From NCBI GenBank assembly GCA_022846035.1, contig AP025580.1:2108001-2172000 (forward strand): 64,000 bases of DNA, written 5' to 3'. This DNA is from Christensenellaceae bacterium. GTDB taxonomy: Bacteria; Bacillota; Clostridia; Christensenellales; Christensenellaceae. The notes beneath the pieces were generated by a model. It did no database searches. It was not told the DNA's origin and was given only the letters and a program-made list of their open reading frames with translations. The translations under genes and the position numbers were made by a program. Below are positions 47,706-56,359 of the stretch, in pieces (position 1 is the first letter of the stretch; every line of letters starts with the position of its first letter).

Positions 47706-48934
47706 ACCTTGCTTCCTCCCAGCTTCTGCTTTCTCTGCGCCCTCGAAAAAGCCATCAATTGCGGCTTTTGCCTGATCAGTTCATAATCGATGGTACTAAG
47801 CGGCGTCTGTTCCCTGATCAGGGCGGTATAAATTCCCGCACGCGCAATATCTCCGACAAGGATGTACCCTGCAAGCTTTCCGTCCTTTGAAACCAGCTTT
47901 TTGTAATCCTTGCCATCCTGCACTGTAAACGCCTCGCCTTCATAGCTTCCCGCCGTGATCATATGCAGGCCGAAAAAACCGATCGCATTCATGGGAATAG
48001 CCTTGCCATACGGCTTTACCCCGCCCGCCATATTGATTCCGGCACATTCTCCCTGCATATATGCGTTCGGCAGCAATGCAAGCGGCCGCTTTATTCCTGT
48101 CGTAATATCAAGGCTTTCGCTGCAATCCCCCGCCGCGAAGATGTCCGGCGCGGAGGTAGCGCACCGCTCGTCTGTTTCAATCCCTTTTTGTACTGCGATC
48201 CCCGCTTCCCGCGCGAGCTCGGTGTTCGGCCGTACGCCTATCGCAATGACCAATATGTCAAACCCAATGCGCCCGCCGCTTTCCAGTACCGCAACATTTC
48301 CTTCAAAGCGTTTCACTGCGTTGCGCAAATGCAATACGATCCCCTGATCCTCGATATGTTCCTGTACGATTTTGGCCGCAGCCTCGTCAAGAATGCTGGG
48401 CAGTATCCTGTCTGCAAGGTCTACGACCTCTATGGACTTTACCTTATGCGCGATTCCCTCCGCGCACTTTAAACCGATCAGCCCCGCGCCCATGATCAGC
48501 ACTCTGCTGTTTGCATGCAGCGCCTCATCCAGTTCTTTCGCGTCGTCAAGCGACATAAAGGTATATTGTTTTCCTACATTTTCAAGGCCCTCGATCTTTG
48601 GCACAAACGGGCGCGACCCTGTTGCGATCAGCAGCCTGTCGTAATCCACAACCGTTCCGTCATCAAGGAACAGCCACTTTTCGCTTTCTTCGATTTTGGT
48701 GACGCTTCTGCCAAATATCGTTTGACAGCGCATTTTTTTATAAAAATCATCCGGCCGGTATTTCATCTGCTGCTCCGTTGTCTTTCCGCATAGCAAATAG
48801 GAAATCGCAGGACGCGAATAGGTATGGTACGGTTCTTTTGAAATAACTGTGATTTTCCCGCTTGGGTCCTGCTGCCGGATTCCCTCGATACAGCCTATCG
48901 CGGCAGCCGAATTTCCGATGATTACATATTTCAT
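47702..48934 (-). CDS. NAD(P)H/FAD oxidoreductase of the glutamate synthase operon
   Basis: A 410-residue pyridine-nucleotide-disulfide-type flavoprotein. FAD motif VIIGNSAAAIGCIEGI, NAD motif VLIMGAGLIGLKCAEGIA, FAD motif DIFAAGDCSE. There is no redox-active Cys pair, as in NADH:rubredoxin/ferredoxin reductase-type members. It probably delivers electrons through the small Fe-S protein to the FMN subunit, replacing the canonical GltD. It overlaps both neighbours by 4 bp, implying a stoichiometric complex. Confidence 0.85.
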   Translation of the reverse strand: MKYVIIGNSAAAIGCIEGIRQQDPSGKITVISKEPYHTYSRPAISYLLCGKTTEQQMKYRPDDFYKKMRCQTIFGRSVTKIEESEKWLFLDDGTVVDYDRLLIATGSRPFVPKIEGLENVGKQYTFMSLDDAKELDEALHANSRVLIMGAGLIGLKCAEGIAHKVKSIEVVDLADRILPSILDEAAAKIVQEHIEDQGIVLHLRNAVKRFEGNVAVLESGGRIGFDILVIAIGVRPNTELAREAGIAVQKGIETDERCATSAPDIFAAGDCSESLDITTGIKRPLALLPNAYMQGECAGINMAGGVKPYGKAIPMNAIGFFGLHMITAGSYEGEAFTVQDGKDYKKLVSKDGKLAGYILVGDIARAGIYTALIREQTPLSTIDYELIRQKPQLMAFSRAQRKQKLGGSKV

Positions 48935-49365
48935 GCTTCCCTCTCCTCAAACACAATCGCCCGATTGGGGCAGCCTTTTACGCACGCGGGTTCTCCTTCC
49001 GCGTTTTCCATACACAATTCGCATTTTTGCATCACGCCTGTCCCCGCCGGCATAACCGCCCCGTAAGGACACATCAGGATACACGTGCAGCAGCCGACGC
49101 ATTTATCCTGATCAATGACGATCACGCCGTTCGTTATGCTGATCGCGCCCATAATACAACCACGGGCGCACAGTGGTTCGGCGCAATGCCTGCATGATAC
49201 TGCAAAGCATATGTCTCCCGCCTCTTCAATGCGGATACGCGGATTGATGTGCACGTCTTTCAACGCTTTTACCATGTCCGTTTCATCCGAATTAGAAAAC
49301 GCACAGTTATATTCGCACAAGTGGCATCCAAGGCACCATTTTTCGTCTACATAGATCCGTTTCAT
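48931..49365 (-). CDS. 4Fe-4S dicluster electron-transfer subunit
   Basis: A 144-residue ferredoxin of the HycB/DmsB type with four Cys groups: CLGCHLCEYNC, CRHCAEPLCARGC, CVGCCTCILMCP and CELCMENAEGEPACVKGCP, enough for up to four [4Fe-4S] clusters. It is expected to pass electrons between the FAD oxidoreductase and the FMN glutamate synthase subunit. Confidence 0.9.
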   Translation of the reverse strand: MKRIYVDEKWCLGCHLCEYNCAFSNSDETDMVKALKDVHINPRIRIEEAGDICFAVSCRHCAEPLCARGCIMGAISITNGVIVIDQDKCVGCCTCILMCPYGAVMPAGTGVMQKCELCMENAEGEPACVKGCPNRAIVFEEREA

Positions 49366-49369
49366 GTCC

Positions 49370-50875
49370 CTATTCTCCCGCGTATTTCACGCCCAATATG
49401 GTAAGTTCTTTCTCGTTAAGCCCGATACCGCGCAGCATGAGCCGGTTGCCCCGCAGCGCCTCGATGGAGTTGATCCCCATGCCGCCCATCATTTCCTTGA
49501 TCTCGTGTCCCCACGCGCGCACGAGATTGACAAGCCGCTCGCTTCCAATATCCGGATTAAGGCGTTTTACAAGCGTCGGCTCCTGCGTCGCAATGCCCCA
49601 GTTACACTTGCCCGTCTGGCAGCTTCTGCACAGATGACAGCCGAGGGCCAATAGCGCGCCTGTGGCGATATATACCGCGTCCGCGCCTAGGGCAATCGCT
49701 TTGACAACGTCGGCGCTGTTACGAATGCTGCCGCCGGCGATGATGGATACGCTGTTACGGATCCCCTCTTCACGCAGCCGTTGATCCACGCTCGCGAGCG
49801 CGAGCTCAATCGGGATACCCACATTGTCGCGGATCCGTGTGGGCGCTGCGCCTGTTCCGCCGCGAAAGCCGTCGATCGCAATGATGTCCGCCCCGCTGCG
49901 CGCAATCCCCGAAGCGATCGCCGCCACATTGTGTACCGCCGCAATTTTAACGATTACCGGTTTTTTGTAATCCGTCGCTTCCTTGAGCGAATAGACAAGC
50001 TGCCGCAAATCTTCGATGGAATAAATATCATGGTGCGGCGCGGGCGAAATCGCGTCGCTCCCCTCGGGAATCATACGCGTGCGCGAAACGTCTCCCACAA
50101 TTTTCTTGCCCGGCAAATGCCCGCCGATTCCAGGTTTTGCACCCTGTCCCATTTTGATCTCGATCGCCGCGCCCGCACTTAAATAGTCCTTGTGCACGCC
50201 GAACCTGCCCGAAGCTACCTGCACGATCGTGTTCGCGCTGTATTCGTAAAAGTCCTCGTGCAGGCCGCCCTCGCCTGTGTTATAAAGCGTATTGAGCTTA
50301 CGCGCCGCACGCGCAAGGCTCGCATGCGCGTTATAGCTGATAGAGCCGTACGACATTGCCGAAAACAGTATGGGAACATCCAGTTCCAACTGCGGTGGCA
50401 GGTTATTGATTATATTGCCATTCCTGTCCCGTTCTATGCATTCAGGCTTTTTCCCCAAATAGGTCCGCGTCTCCATCGGCTCTCGCAAGGGGTCGATGGA
50501 CGGATTCGTGACCTGGGAAGCATTGATCAGCAGCTTGTCCCAATATACGGGATAGGGCTTGGGATTGCCCATAGAGGAGAGCAGCACGCCGCCCGTTCCT
50601 GCCTGCCGGTAAAGCTCCTTGATGTTTTCTCCCGCCCAGTTCGCATTTTCCTTAAAAGTGTGGTCCGTCTTTATGATTTTCAGCGCGCGCGTTGGGCAAA
50701 GCGAAACGCACCTGTGGCAGTTGACGCACTTGCTGTCGTCGCTTTTCATCAGATTCAATTCCTCATCGTAACGATGTACCTCGTTTGCACACTGCCTTTC
50801 ACACACACGGCATGCAATGCATTTGGCGGTATCGCGCACCACCTCATGATCCGGATATATAAAATTGATAGGCAT
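49370..50875 (-). CDS. Glutamate synthase FMN/Fe-S catalytic subunit
   Basis: A 501-residue protein. The N-terminus has two ferredoxin clusters (CIACRVCERQC and CVNCHRCVSLCP), then the FMN glutamate synthase barrel: IKMGQGAKPGIGGHLPGKK, DGFRGGTGAAPTRIRDNVG, GGSIRNSADVVKAIALGAD and a 3Fe-4S-type CRSCQTGKCNWGIATQEP. It converts 2-oxoglutarate and ammonia from the glutaminase subunit to glutamate. I start at 50875 (AAAGGAG upstream; one base after the glutaminase gene); the frame is open to 51013. Confidence 0.93.
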   Translation of the reverse strand: MPINFIYPDHEVVRDTAKCIACRVCERQCANEVHRYDEELNLMKSDDSKCVNCHRCVSLCPTRALKIIKTDHTFKENANWAGENIKELYRQAGTGGVLLSSMGNPKPYPVYWDKLLINASQVTNPSIDPLREPMETRTYLGKKPECIERDRNGNIINNLPPQLELDVPILFSAMSYGSISYNAHASLARAARKLNTLYNTGEGGLHEDFYEYSANTIVQVASGRFGVHKDYLSAGAAIEIKMGQGAKPGIGGHLPGKKIVGDVSRTRMIPEGSDAISPAPHHDIYSIEDLRQLVYSLKEATDYKKPVIVKIAAVHNVAAIASGIARSGADIIAIDGFRGGTGAAPTRIRDNVGIPIELALASVDQRLREEGIRNSVSIIAGGSIRNSADVVKAIALGADAVYIATGALLALGCHLCRSCQTGKCNWGIATQEPTLVKRLNPDIGSERLVNLVRAWGHEIKEMMGGMGINSIEALRGNRLMLRGIGLNEKELTILGVKYAGE

Positions 50876-50876
50876 A

Positions 50877-51992
50877 TTACGCACTCTCCTTTGAGTTTTT
50901 TGCCTGGTCCTTGTCGTAAAGCGTAGCGATGACCGGTTCACCGCCCCTGGGAGACCATACCCTTTGCAGATCGTTTTGCACGGTACGTATCGCGCACTCC
51001 TCGCTTGCCACAAACAGCATATCGTCTTTTTCCGCCGCTACCATCGAGCGCAGCTTCAGCCTGTCGTTTAAGGCCATCATTCCGCCTTCAAAACCGAGCA
51101 ATATCGAAAAAGGCCCCGTCACCAGCATACTGGCGAACATATTGCGCAGGTAACTTGCCCGCGCTTTTTTTGCTGCGGGCATATGCTCGATCGTGCTCCA
51201 AAACGGCGCCGCGATCACCTGCGCGATCTCCTCAAAGCCGAGGCCCTGCCGCCTGTTCAGGTAATCGATCATATAAGTTATGACCTCCGTATCCGTCAGC
51301 AGCGTGCATTTATAACCGAACATCTCGATATACCGCCTGTTTGCGTCATAGGAAGATATTTCCCCATTGTGCACGACGGAATAATCCAGCATCGCGAAAG
51401 GATGCGCGCCGCCCCACCAGCCCGGCGTATTAGTCGGATACCTTCCATGCGCCGTCCAGCAATAGCCCTGATATTCCTCCAGCCTGTAAAACTCTCCCAC
51501 ATCCTCCGGAAAGCCCGCCGCCTTGAACACGCCCATGTTCTTCCCGCTGGAAAAAACATAAGCGCCCCTGATTTTCGTATTGATCCTGATTACGCAACGC
51601 GCTGTATACTCCCGTTCGTCAAGCTGGCTGTCCGTAAGCCTGACGTGCAACGGACTTAAGAAATACCGCCAGATAAGCGGCTCGTCCTTGATGCGCGGAT
51701 GTTTGCGCGTAGGAATCTTGGAAAGATTGATAATATCGAAATGGTTTTCCAGGAATTCCTCGCATTCCCGTTTTGCTTCCTTATCATCATAAAATACATG
51801 AAACGCGTAATAGTCCTTATACTCCGGATATATTCCGTATCCGGCAAAACCGCCGCCCAGGCCGTTGGAACGGTCGTGCATGACCGCGATCGACCGGATG
51901 ATCGCGCTTCCGTCCATCCTTTGTCCGCTTTTTGAAAACATACCTGAAATCGCGCAGCCGGACGGTATCCTTATTTGCCCCTCTTTTTGCAT
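50877..51992 (-). CDS. Glutamate synthase glutaminase (class II amidotransferase) subunit
   Basis: A 371-residue class II glutamine amidotransferase. The nucleophile is probably C13 in PSGCAISGMFS, exposed after removal of a 12-residue propeptide. Other class II motifs: AHGRYPTNTPGWWGGAHPF, VVHNGEISSYDAN and LLTDTEVITYMIDY. It makes ammonia for the FMN subunit. First gene of the operon, with a strong promoter 41 bp upstream. Start chosen at 51992 with GGAAAGGGAG; the frame extends to 52037. Confidence 0.9.
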   Translation of the reverse strand: MQKEGQIRIPSGCAISGMFSKSGQRMDGSAIIRSIAVMHDRSNGLGGGFAGYGIYPEYKDYYAFHVFYDDKEAKRECEEFLENHFDIINLSKIPTRKHPRIKDEPLIWRYFLSPLHVRLTDSQLDEREYTARCVIRINTKIRGAYVFSSGKNMGVFKAAGFPEDVGEFYRLEEYQGYCWTAHGRYPTNTPGWWGGAHPFAMLDYSVVHNGEISSYDANRRYIEMFGYKCTLLTDTEVITYMIDYLNRRQGLGFEEIAQVIAAPFWSTIEHMPAAKKARASYLRNMFASMLVTGPFSILLGFEGGMMALNDRLKLRSMVAAEKDDMLFVASEECAIRTVQNDLQRVWSPRGGEPVIATLYDKDQAKNSKESA

Positions 51993-52032
51993 TCTGTATT
52001 CTCTCCCTTTCCGCATCTTTTTAACATGGTTT

Positions 52033-52062
52033 ATCATACGCCCCCTTGATATTGCATGTCAA
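52033..52062 (-). promoter_or_regulatory. Promoter of glutamate synthase/ANTAR/pyrG operon
   Basis: Minus strand: perfect TTGACA (52057-52062), 18 bp, TATGAT (52033-52038). The leader is only about 35 nt, so this operon is not itself controlled by a leader hairpin. Confidence 0.75.
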
Positions 52063-52090
52063 GCATAAAATGAAATATTTTAATTATTTC

Positions 52091-52155
52091 TTGCAATTTA
52101 TTGCTATTTTTAACTTATTTAATGCCGTTTAAATCAAATTATTGCAATTAGCAAT
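52091..52155. promoter_or_regulatory. TTGCAATT repeat pair between divergent nitrogen promoters
   Basis: TTGCAATTTATTGC at about 52091-52104 and ATTGCAATTAGCAAT (inverted repeat ATTGC-N5-GCAAT) at about 52141-52155. They are 50 bp apart, on either side of the gap between the glutamate synthase and glutamine synthetase promoters. Candidate operators for a shared nitrogen or carbon regulator. Confidence 0.45.
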
Positions 52156-52186
52156 AAAAAACATTTCATTTTTTCATCAAAACCAC

Positions 52187-52215
52187 TTGACAATGTTTGT
52201 CCGTGATTTTATAAT
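52187..52215 (+). promoter_or_regulatory. Promoter of glutamine synthetase
   Basis: Perfect TTGACA (52187-52192), exactly 17 bp, perfect TATAAT (52210-52215). Predicted transcript start is near 52222, leaving a 120-nt leader. Confidence 0.88.
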
Positions 52216-52236
52216 TAAGGACATGGACAGCAAGGG

Positions 52237-52280
52237 CGCTGCGGAAACGAAAACCATTCCGGCAGCGTTCTTTCTATTTT
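52237..52280 (+). terminator. Leader terminator/attenuator of glutamine synthetase
   Basis: Stem CGCTGC-GGAA, a 10-nt loop, TTCC-G-GCAGCG with one bulge, followed by TTCTTTCTATTTT, all inside the 5' leader. This is an intrinsic terminator ahead of the gene. A second structured segment (52286-52324; outer GGCAT/ATGCC, inner CGCG/CGCG) follows. Hexamers AACGAA (52246) and AACGGA (52299) fit the A1-G4 loop rule for ANTAR targets, but their stems are not ideal. Confidence 0.6.
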
Positions 52281-52342
52281 ATCAAGGCATAGCCGCGCAA
52301 CGGACGCGTGGTGAAAGCAATGCCGGGGAAGGATGGATCACA

Positions 52343-54427
52343 ATGACAAAAACAACGGAACTGTTTGGCAGTATGGTGTTCGGCGATACCGTCATGAAAC
52401 AACGGCTTCCAAAGGAAACGTACCGCGCCCTAAAGAAGACCATCGAAGACGGTAAGGACCTCGATATTGGCGTGGCTAATGTCGTTGCCAACGCCATGAA
52501 AGACTGGGCCGTGGAGCATGGAGTCACACACTTTACCCACTGGTTCCAGCCCATGACCGGAACAACGGCGGAAAAGCACGACAGTTTTATTTCGCCCACG
52601 CCTGACGGACATGTCATCATGGAATTTTCCGGCAAGGAACTTATCAAGGGCGAACCCGACGCATCGAGCTTTCCGTCCGGCGGCCTGCGCGCGACCTTTG
52701 AAGCGCGGGGATATACCGCCTGGGACCCCACCTCTTACGCATTCATCAAGGACGGTATTTTGTGCATTCCCACTGCTTTCTGCTCATACGGCGGCGAAGC
52801 GCTGGACAAGAAAACGCCTCTGCTGCGTTCCATGGAAACGCTTTCGGACCAGGCTCTGCGCATTTTGCGGCTTTTTGGCAACACACAAGCGACGCGCGTG
52901 CTTTCTACAGTCGGTCCCGAGCAGGAATATTTTCTCATCGACCGCGGTCTTTATGAGCAGCGCAAGGATTTGAAATACTGTAACCGTACGCTCTTTGGCG
53001 CCCGGCCGCCCAAGGGACAGCAGCTAGACGATCATTACTTCGGCGCGATCCGTCCACGTGTTTCCGCCTTTATGAAAGAGTTGGACGAGGAATTATGGAA
53101 GCTGGGGGTGCTCGCCAAAACCAAACACAATGAGGTTGCGCCCGCGCAGCACGAACTCGCGCCCATCTTTACGACGACGAACATCGCGACGGACCATAAC
53201 CAGATTACGATGGAGTTAATGCGGCGTATCGCCTACAAGCACGGTCTTGCCTGCCTGCTGCATGAAAAGCCGTTTGCCGGCGTAAACGGGAGCGGCAAGC
53301 ATAACAACTGGTCTATTTCCACCAACACGGGAGAAAACCTGTTGGAACCGACCAGCGATCCGCACGGCAACCTGCAATTCCTCTTGTTTTTATGCGCCGT
53401 CATCAAGGCGGTGGACGAATACCAGGATTTGTTGCGCGTGTCTGTCGCAAGCGCGGGAAACGATCACCGCTTAGGCGCAAACGAGGCGCCGCCCGCGATC
53501 ATTTCCATGTTCCTGGGCGACGAGCTCACAGACGTGCTCACGTGTATCGAAACGGACAGCGACTATATCGACCGTGTGAAATGCGATATGGAAATGGGCG
53601 TGCATGTGCTGCCGAATTTTAAAAAGGATACCACGGACCGCAACCGTACGTCGCCATTCGCCTTTACGGGCAACAAGTTCGAATTTCGTATGCTGGGATC
53701 CGCGCTTTCCATCGCCGGACCGAATATCGTGCTCAATACGATCGTAGCCGAAGAATTGCGGCAGTTTGCCGACGTCCTGGAAAAAGGCGCGGACTTTGAA
53801 AAGGATGTGCTCGCCTTGATCAAAAAAACGCTCAAGGAGCACAAGCGCATTGTCTTTAACGGCAATAACTACTCGGACGAGTGGATAGAAGAAGCGGAAA
53901 AACGCGGCCTGCTGAACCTGAAATCGACTGCGGACTGCCTACCGTATTTTATCCATCCGAAGAATGTGGAGCTTTTCACCAGCCACCACATCTTTACGGA
54001 AAAGGAGATGCATTCCCGTTTCGAGATTCTTCTGGATTCATATTGCAAGACGATCAATATCGAAGCGGTGACCATGCTGCAAATGGCCAAAAAGAGTATT
54101 ATGCCCGCCGTCATCGCCTATACGCGCGAACTGACGGAAACGGCGCTTGCCAAAGAGCAGCTTGGCGTAAACGCAGATACGGAAAAGCGGCTCTCATCCG
54201 AGCTTTCTTCCCTGCTGTCGTGCTTTATCAGCGCCATCGACCGGCTCGACCAGGCGATGATCAATGTGAAAGATACCGGCGACATCGCCCAGCAGGCCAG
54301 CGATTACCGCGAGCATGTATTTGCCGCTATGCAAGAGGTGCGCGGCGTTTCCGACAGGATGGAGACCATCGTCAGCAAAAAATACTGGCCCTGGCCGACA
54401 TACGGCGACCTGCTTTTCAGCGTATAA
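52343..54427 (+). CDS. glnN: Glutamine synthetase type III
   Basis: A 694-residue enzyme, the length of GSIII (about 700) and far longer than GSI. Motifs: N-terminal [22 protein letters not shown]-like region, [33 protein letters not shown], the metal-binding [19 protein letters not shown] and the ATP motif [12 protein letters not shown]. It makes glutamine from glutamate, ammonia and ATP. The frame is open far upstream to 52142, but that runs through the promoter and leader; ATG 52343, with AAGGA upstream, begins the family N-terminus [14 protein letters not shown]. Confidence 0.95.
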   Translation: MTKTTELFGSMVFGDTVMKQRLPKETYRALKKTIEDGKDLDIGVANVVANAMKDWAVEHGVTHFTHWFQPMTGTTAEKHDSFISPTPDGHVIMEFSGKELIKGEPDASSFPSGGLRATFEARGYTAWDPTSYAFIKDGILCIPTAFCSYGGEALDKKTPLLRSMETLSDQALRILRLFGNTQATRVLSTVGPEQEYFLIDRGLYEQRKDLKYCNRTLFGARPPKGQQLDDHYFGAIRPRVSAFMKELDEELWKLGVLAKTKHNEVAPAQHELAPIFTTTNIATDHNQITMELMRRIAYKHGLACLLHEKPFAGVNGSGKHNNWSISTNTGENLLEPTSDPHGNLQFLLFLCAVIKAVDEYQDLLRVSVASAGNDHRLGANEAPPAIISMFLGDELTDVLTCIETDSDYIDRVKCDMEMGVHVLPNFKKDTTDRNRTSPFAFTGNKFEFRMLGSALSIAGPNIVLNTIVAEELRQFADVLEKGADFEKDVLALIKKTLKEHKRIVFNGNNYSDEWIEEAEKRGLLNLKSTADCLPYFIHPKNVELFTSHHIFTEKEMHSRFEILLDSYCKTINIEAVTMLQMAKKSIMPAVIAYTRELTETALAKEQLGVNADTEKRLSSELSSLLSCFISAIDRLDQAMINVKDTGDIAQQASDYREHVFAAMQEVRGVSDRMETIVSKKYWPWPTYGDLLFSV

Positions 54428-54447
54428 CAAATTTCATACCGTAACAC

Positions 54448-54500
54448 AAAGGCGTGTATCCGATCTGATTAAACTGACAGGATACGCGCCTTTTAAATTT
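54448..54500 (+). terminator. Hairpin between glnN and amt
   Basis: AAAGGCG(T)GTATCC, an 18-nt loop, GGATAC(G)CGCCTTTT, then a T-rich tail, ending about 20 bp before the amt start. It can terminate the glnN transcript with regulated read-through into amt. No independent amt promoter is evident in the 92-bp gap. Confidence 0.75.
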
Positions 54501-54519
54501 TTATGAGGGGGCTTACATT

Positions 54520-56244
54520 ATGTTTTCAGCAGTTGACACAGTATGGGTTCTTCTGGGCGCAGCCATGGTATTCTTTATGCAGGCTGGGTTTGCTATGGTC
54601 GAGACGGGTTTGACCCGTGCAAAAAACGCCGGCAATATCGTCATGAAAAACCTCATGGATTTCTCGCTTGGTTCTATCGTTTTCTGGATCGTCGGATTTG
54701 GCCTGATGTTCGGCGTGTCCGCATCCGGCCTTATCGGTACGCCGGATTTCTTCGTGCAGGGAGATTACGCGACGGGGGACATCCCCTCTTATGCGTTCTT
54801 CATCTTCCAGACGATGTTCTGCGCGACGGCGGCGACCATCGTTTCGGGCGCCATGGCCGAACGTACTAAGTTTTCTTCCTACTGCATTTACAGTATTATC
54901 ATCAGCGCCGTCATCTACCCGATTTCCGGTCACTGGATTTGGGGCGGCGGCTGGCTTGCAGGCCTGGGCTTCCACGATTTCGCCGGTTCGACCGCGGTAC
55001 ATATGGTCGGCGGCGTGGCGGCGCTCGTAGGCGCAAAAATCCTCGGCGCGCGCATTGGCAAATACGACAAGGACGGAAAGCCCAAAGCCATCCTTGGACA
55101 CAGCATCACGCTGGCCGCGCTGGGCGTATTCATCCTCTGGTTTGCATGGTTCGGCTTTAACGGCTGTTCCACCCTTTCCGCTTCGGGCGACGCGACGCCC
55201 CTGATGGGCAAGATCTTCACGACTACCAGTATTTCCGCTGCAACGGCTTCCATCGGCGCCATGTTAATCACCTGGCTGCGCTATAAGAAGCCGGACGTCT
55301 CCATGACTTTGAACGGCGCGCTTGCCGGTCTGGTGGCCATTACCGCCGGTTGCGATATGGTGGAACCGTGGGCTGCTGCCATAATCGGGCTGATTGCCGC
55401 TTTCGTCGTTGTATTCGGTGTGGAATTCGTAGATAAGAAGCTGAAAGTCGACGATCCGGTAGGCGCGGTAGCCGTACATGGCTTCTGCGGCGCGGTGGGA
55501 ACCATACTGGTCGGTGTTTTTGCCACGGAGGGCGGTCTTCTTTACACCGGCGACGCATCTTTCCTCGGCGTACAGGCGCTGGGCGTCGTGTGTGTTGCCG
55601 CCTGGGTCGCCGTTACCATGGCCATCGTATTCCAGATCCTCAAGCATACGAACGGCCTGCGCGTTTCCAAGGAGGAAGAACTTGCGGGGCTTGATATTGA
55701 AGAACATGGCCTTGCAAGCGGTTATGCGGATTTCATGCCCGCCGTAAGCACAGATTTCATCGTAACCAACGACGTGGTTGACGGTCATGCGGCCATCGGC
55801 TATACGGACGCCGCGCACGTTACGCCTGCGCAGGCGGTACCCGTAAACCATATGCCGTCCGCCGCGTCGGAAACTGCGGCGTCCGACGTCAAGATGACCA
55901 AGCTAGTCGTCGTTGCCAACCAGAGCCGGTTTGGCGCTCTGAAAACCGCGCTTGAAAACATTGGTATCACCGGTATTACGGTAACACAGGTCATGGGGGC
56001 CGGTATGCAGAAAGGACATTCCAAATATTATCGCGGCATTCCTGTGGATATTAACCTGCTTCCCAAGGTCAAGATCGAGGTAGTGGTATGTAAGATACCC
56101 GTCGATACCGTGGTCGGGGCCATCAAGGAAGCCTTATATACAGGGCATATCGGCGACGGAAAAATATTCGTGTACGACGTTGAAAACGTTATCAAGGTCC
56201 GTACCGGTGAAGAGGGCTACGACGCTTTGCAGGACGAAGCGTAA
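54520..56244 (+). CDS. amt: Ammonium transporter fused to a C-terminal PII domain
   Basis: A 574-residue protein. Residues 1-400 form an Amt transporter of eleven helices with conserved AGFAMVETGLTRAKN, SGHWIWGGGW, DFAGSTAVHMVGG, and the pore His in AVHGFCGAVGTI. A linker (about 400-458) follows, then a full PII domain (459-574) with MTKLVVVANQSRFGALKTAL and VMGAGMQKGHSKYYRG. The T-loop position equal to the uridylylated Tyr51 of GlnB is Val (YRGIPV). PII normally blocks Amt as a separate GlnK; here it is covalent. GAGGGGGC precedes the start. Confidence 0.95.
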   Translation: MFSAVDTVWVLLGAAMVFFMQAGFAMVETGLTRAKNAGNIVMKNLMDFSLGSIVFWIVGFGLMFGVSASGLIGTPDFFVQGDYATGDIPSYAFFIFQTMFCATAATIVSGAMAERTKFSSYCIYSIIISAVIYPISGHWIWGGGWLAGLGFHDFAGSTAVHMVGGVAALVGAKILGARIGKYDKDGKPKAILGHSITLAALGVFILWFAWFGFNGCSTLSASGDATPLMGKIFTTTSISAATASIGAMLITWLRYKKPDVSMTLNGALAGLVAITAGCDMVEPWAAAIIGLIAAFVVVFGVEFVDKKLKVDDPVGAVAVHGFCGAVGTILVGVFATEGGLLYTGDASFLGVQALGVVCVAAWVAVTMAIVFQILKHTNGLRVSKEEELAGLDIEEHGLASGYADFMPAVSTDFIVTNDVVDGHAAIGYTDAAHVTPAQAVPVNHMPSAASETAASDVKMTKLVVVANQSRFGALKTALENIGITGITVTQVMGAGMQKGHSKYYRGIPVDINLLPKVKIEVVVCKIPVDTVVGAIKEALYTGHIGDGKIFVYDVENVIKVRTGEEGYDALQDEA

Positions 56245-56274
56245 GTATCAGTATCCATCCATACGTAAGACGCT

Positions 56275-56304
56275 AAAAAGGAACGGGTATCCCGTTCCTT
56301 TTTG
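56275..56304 (+). terminator. Terminator of amt
   Basis: AAAAAGGAACGGG, TAT loop, CCCGTTCCTTTTT; a perfect stem. Confidence 0.9.
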
Positions 56305-56330
56305 GCTTATACCTTTTGTTATGGTATACT
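56302..56330 (+). promoter_or_regulatory. Promoter of polysaccharide deacetylase gene
   Basis: TTGGCT (56302-56307), 17 bp, TATACT (56325-56330) with an upstream TG, about 30 bp before the ATG. Confidence 0.55.
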
Positions 56331-56359
56331 GGTAGCATTCAAATATACAGGAGTCAAGC

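Noticed and set aside
50192-50926. A 244-codon plus-strand frame opposite the glutamate synthase FMN gene
   Set aside because: Antisense shadow; the minus-strand reading is a clear conserved enzyme.
52142-52342. N-terminal extension of glutamine synthetase by 67 residues
   Set aside because: It would pass through the consensus promoter and leader hairpin; GSIII begins at ATG 52343.
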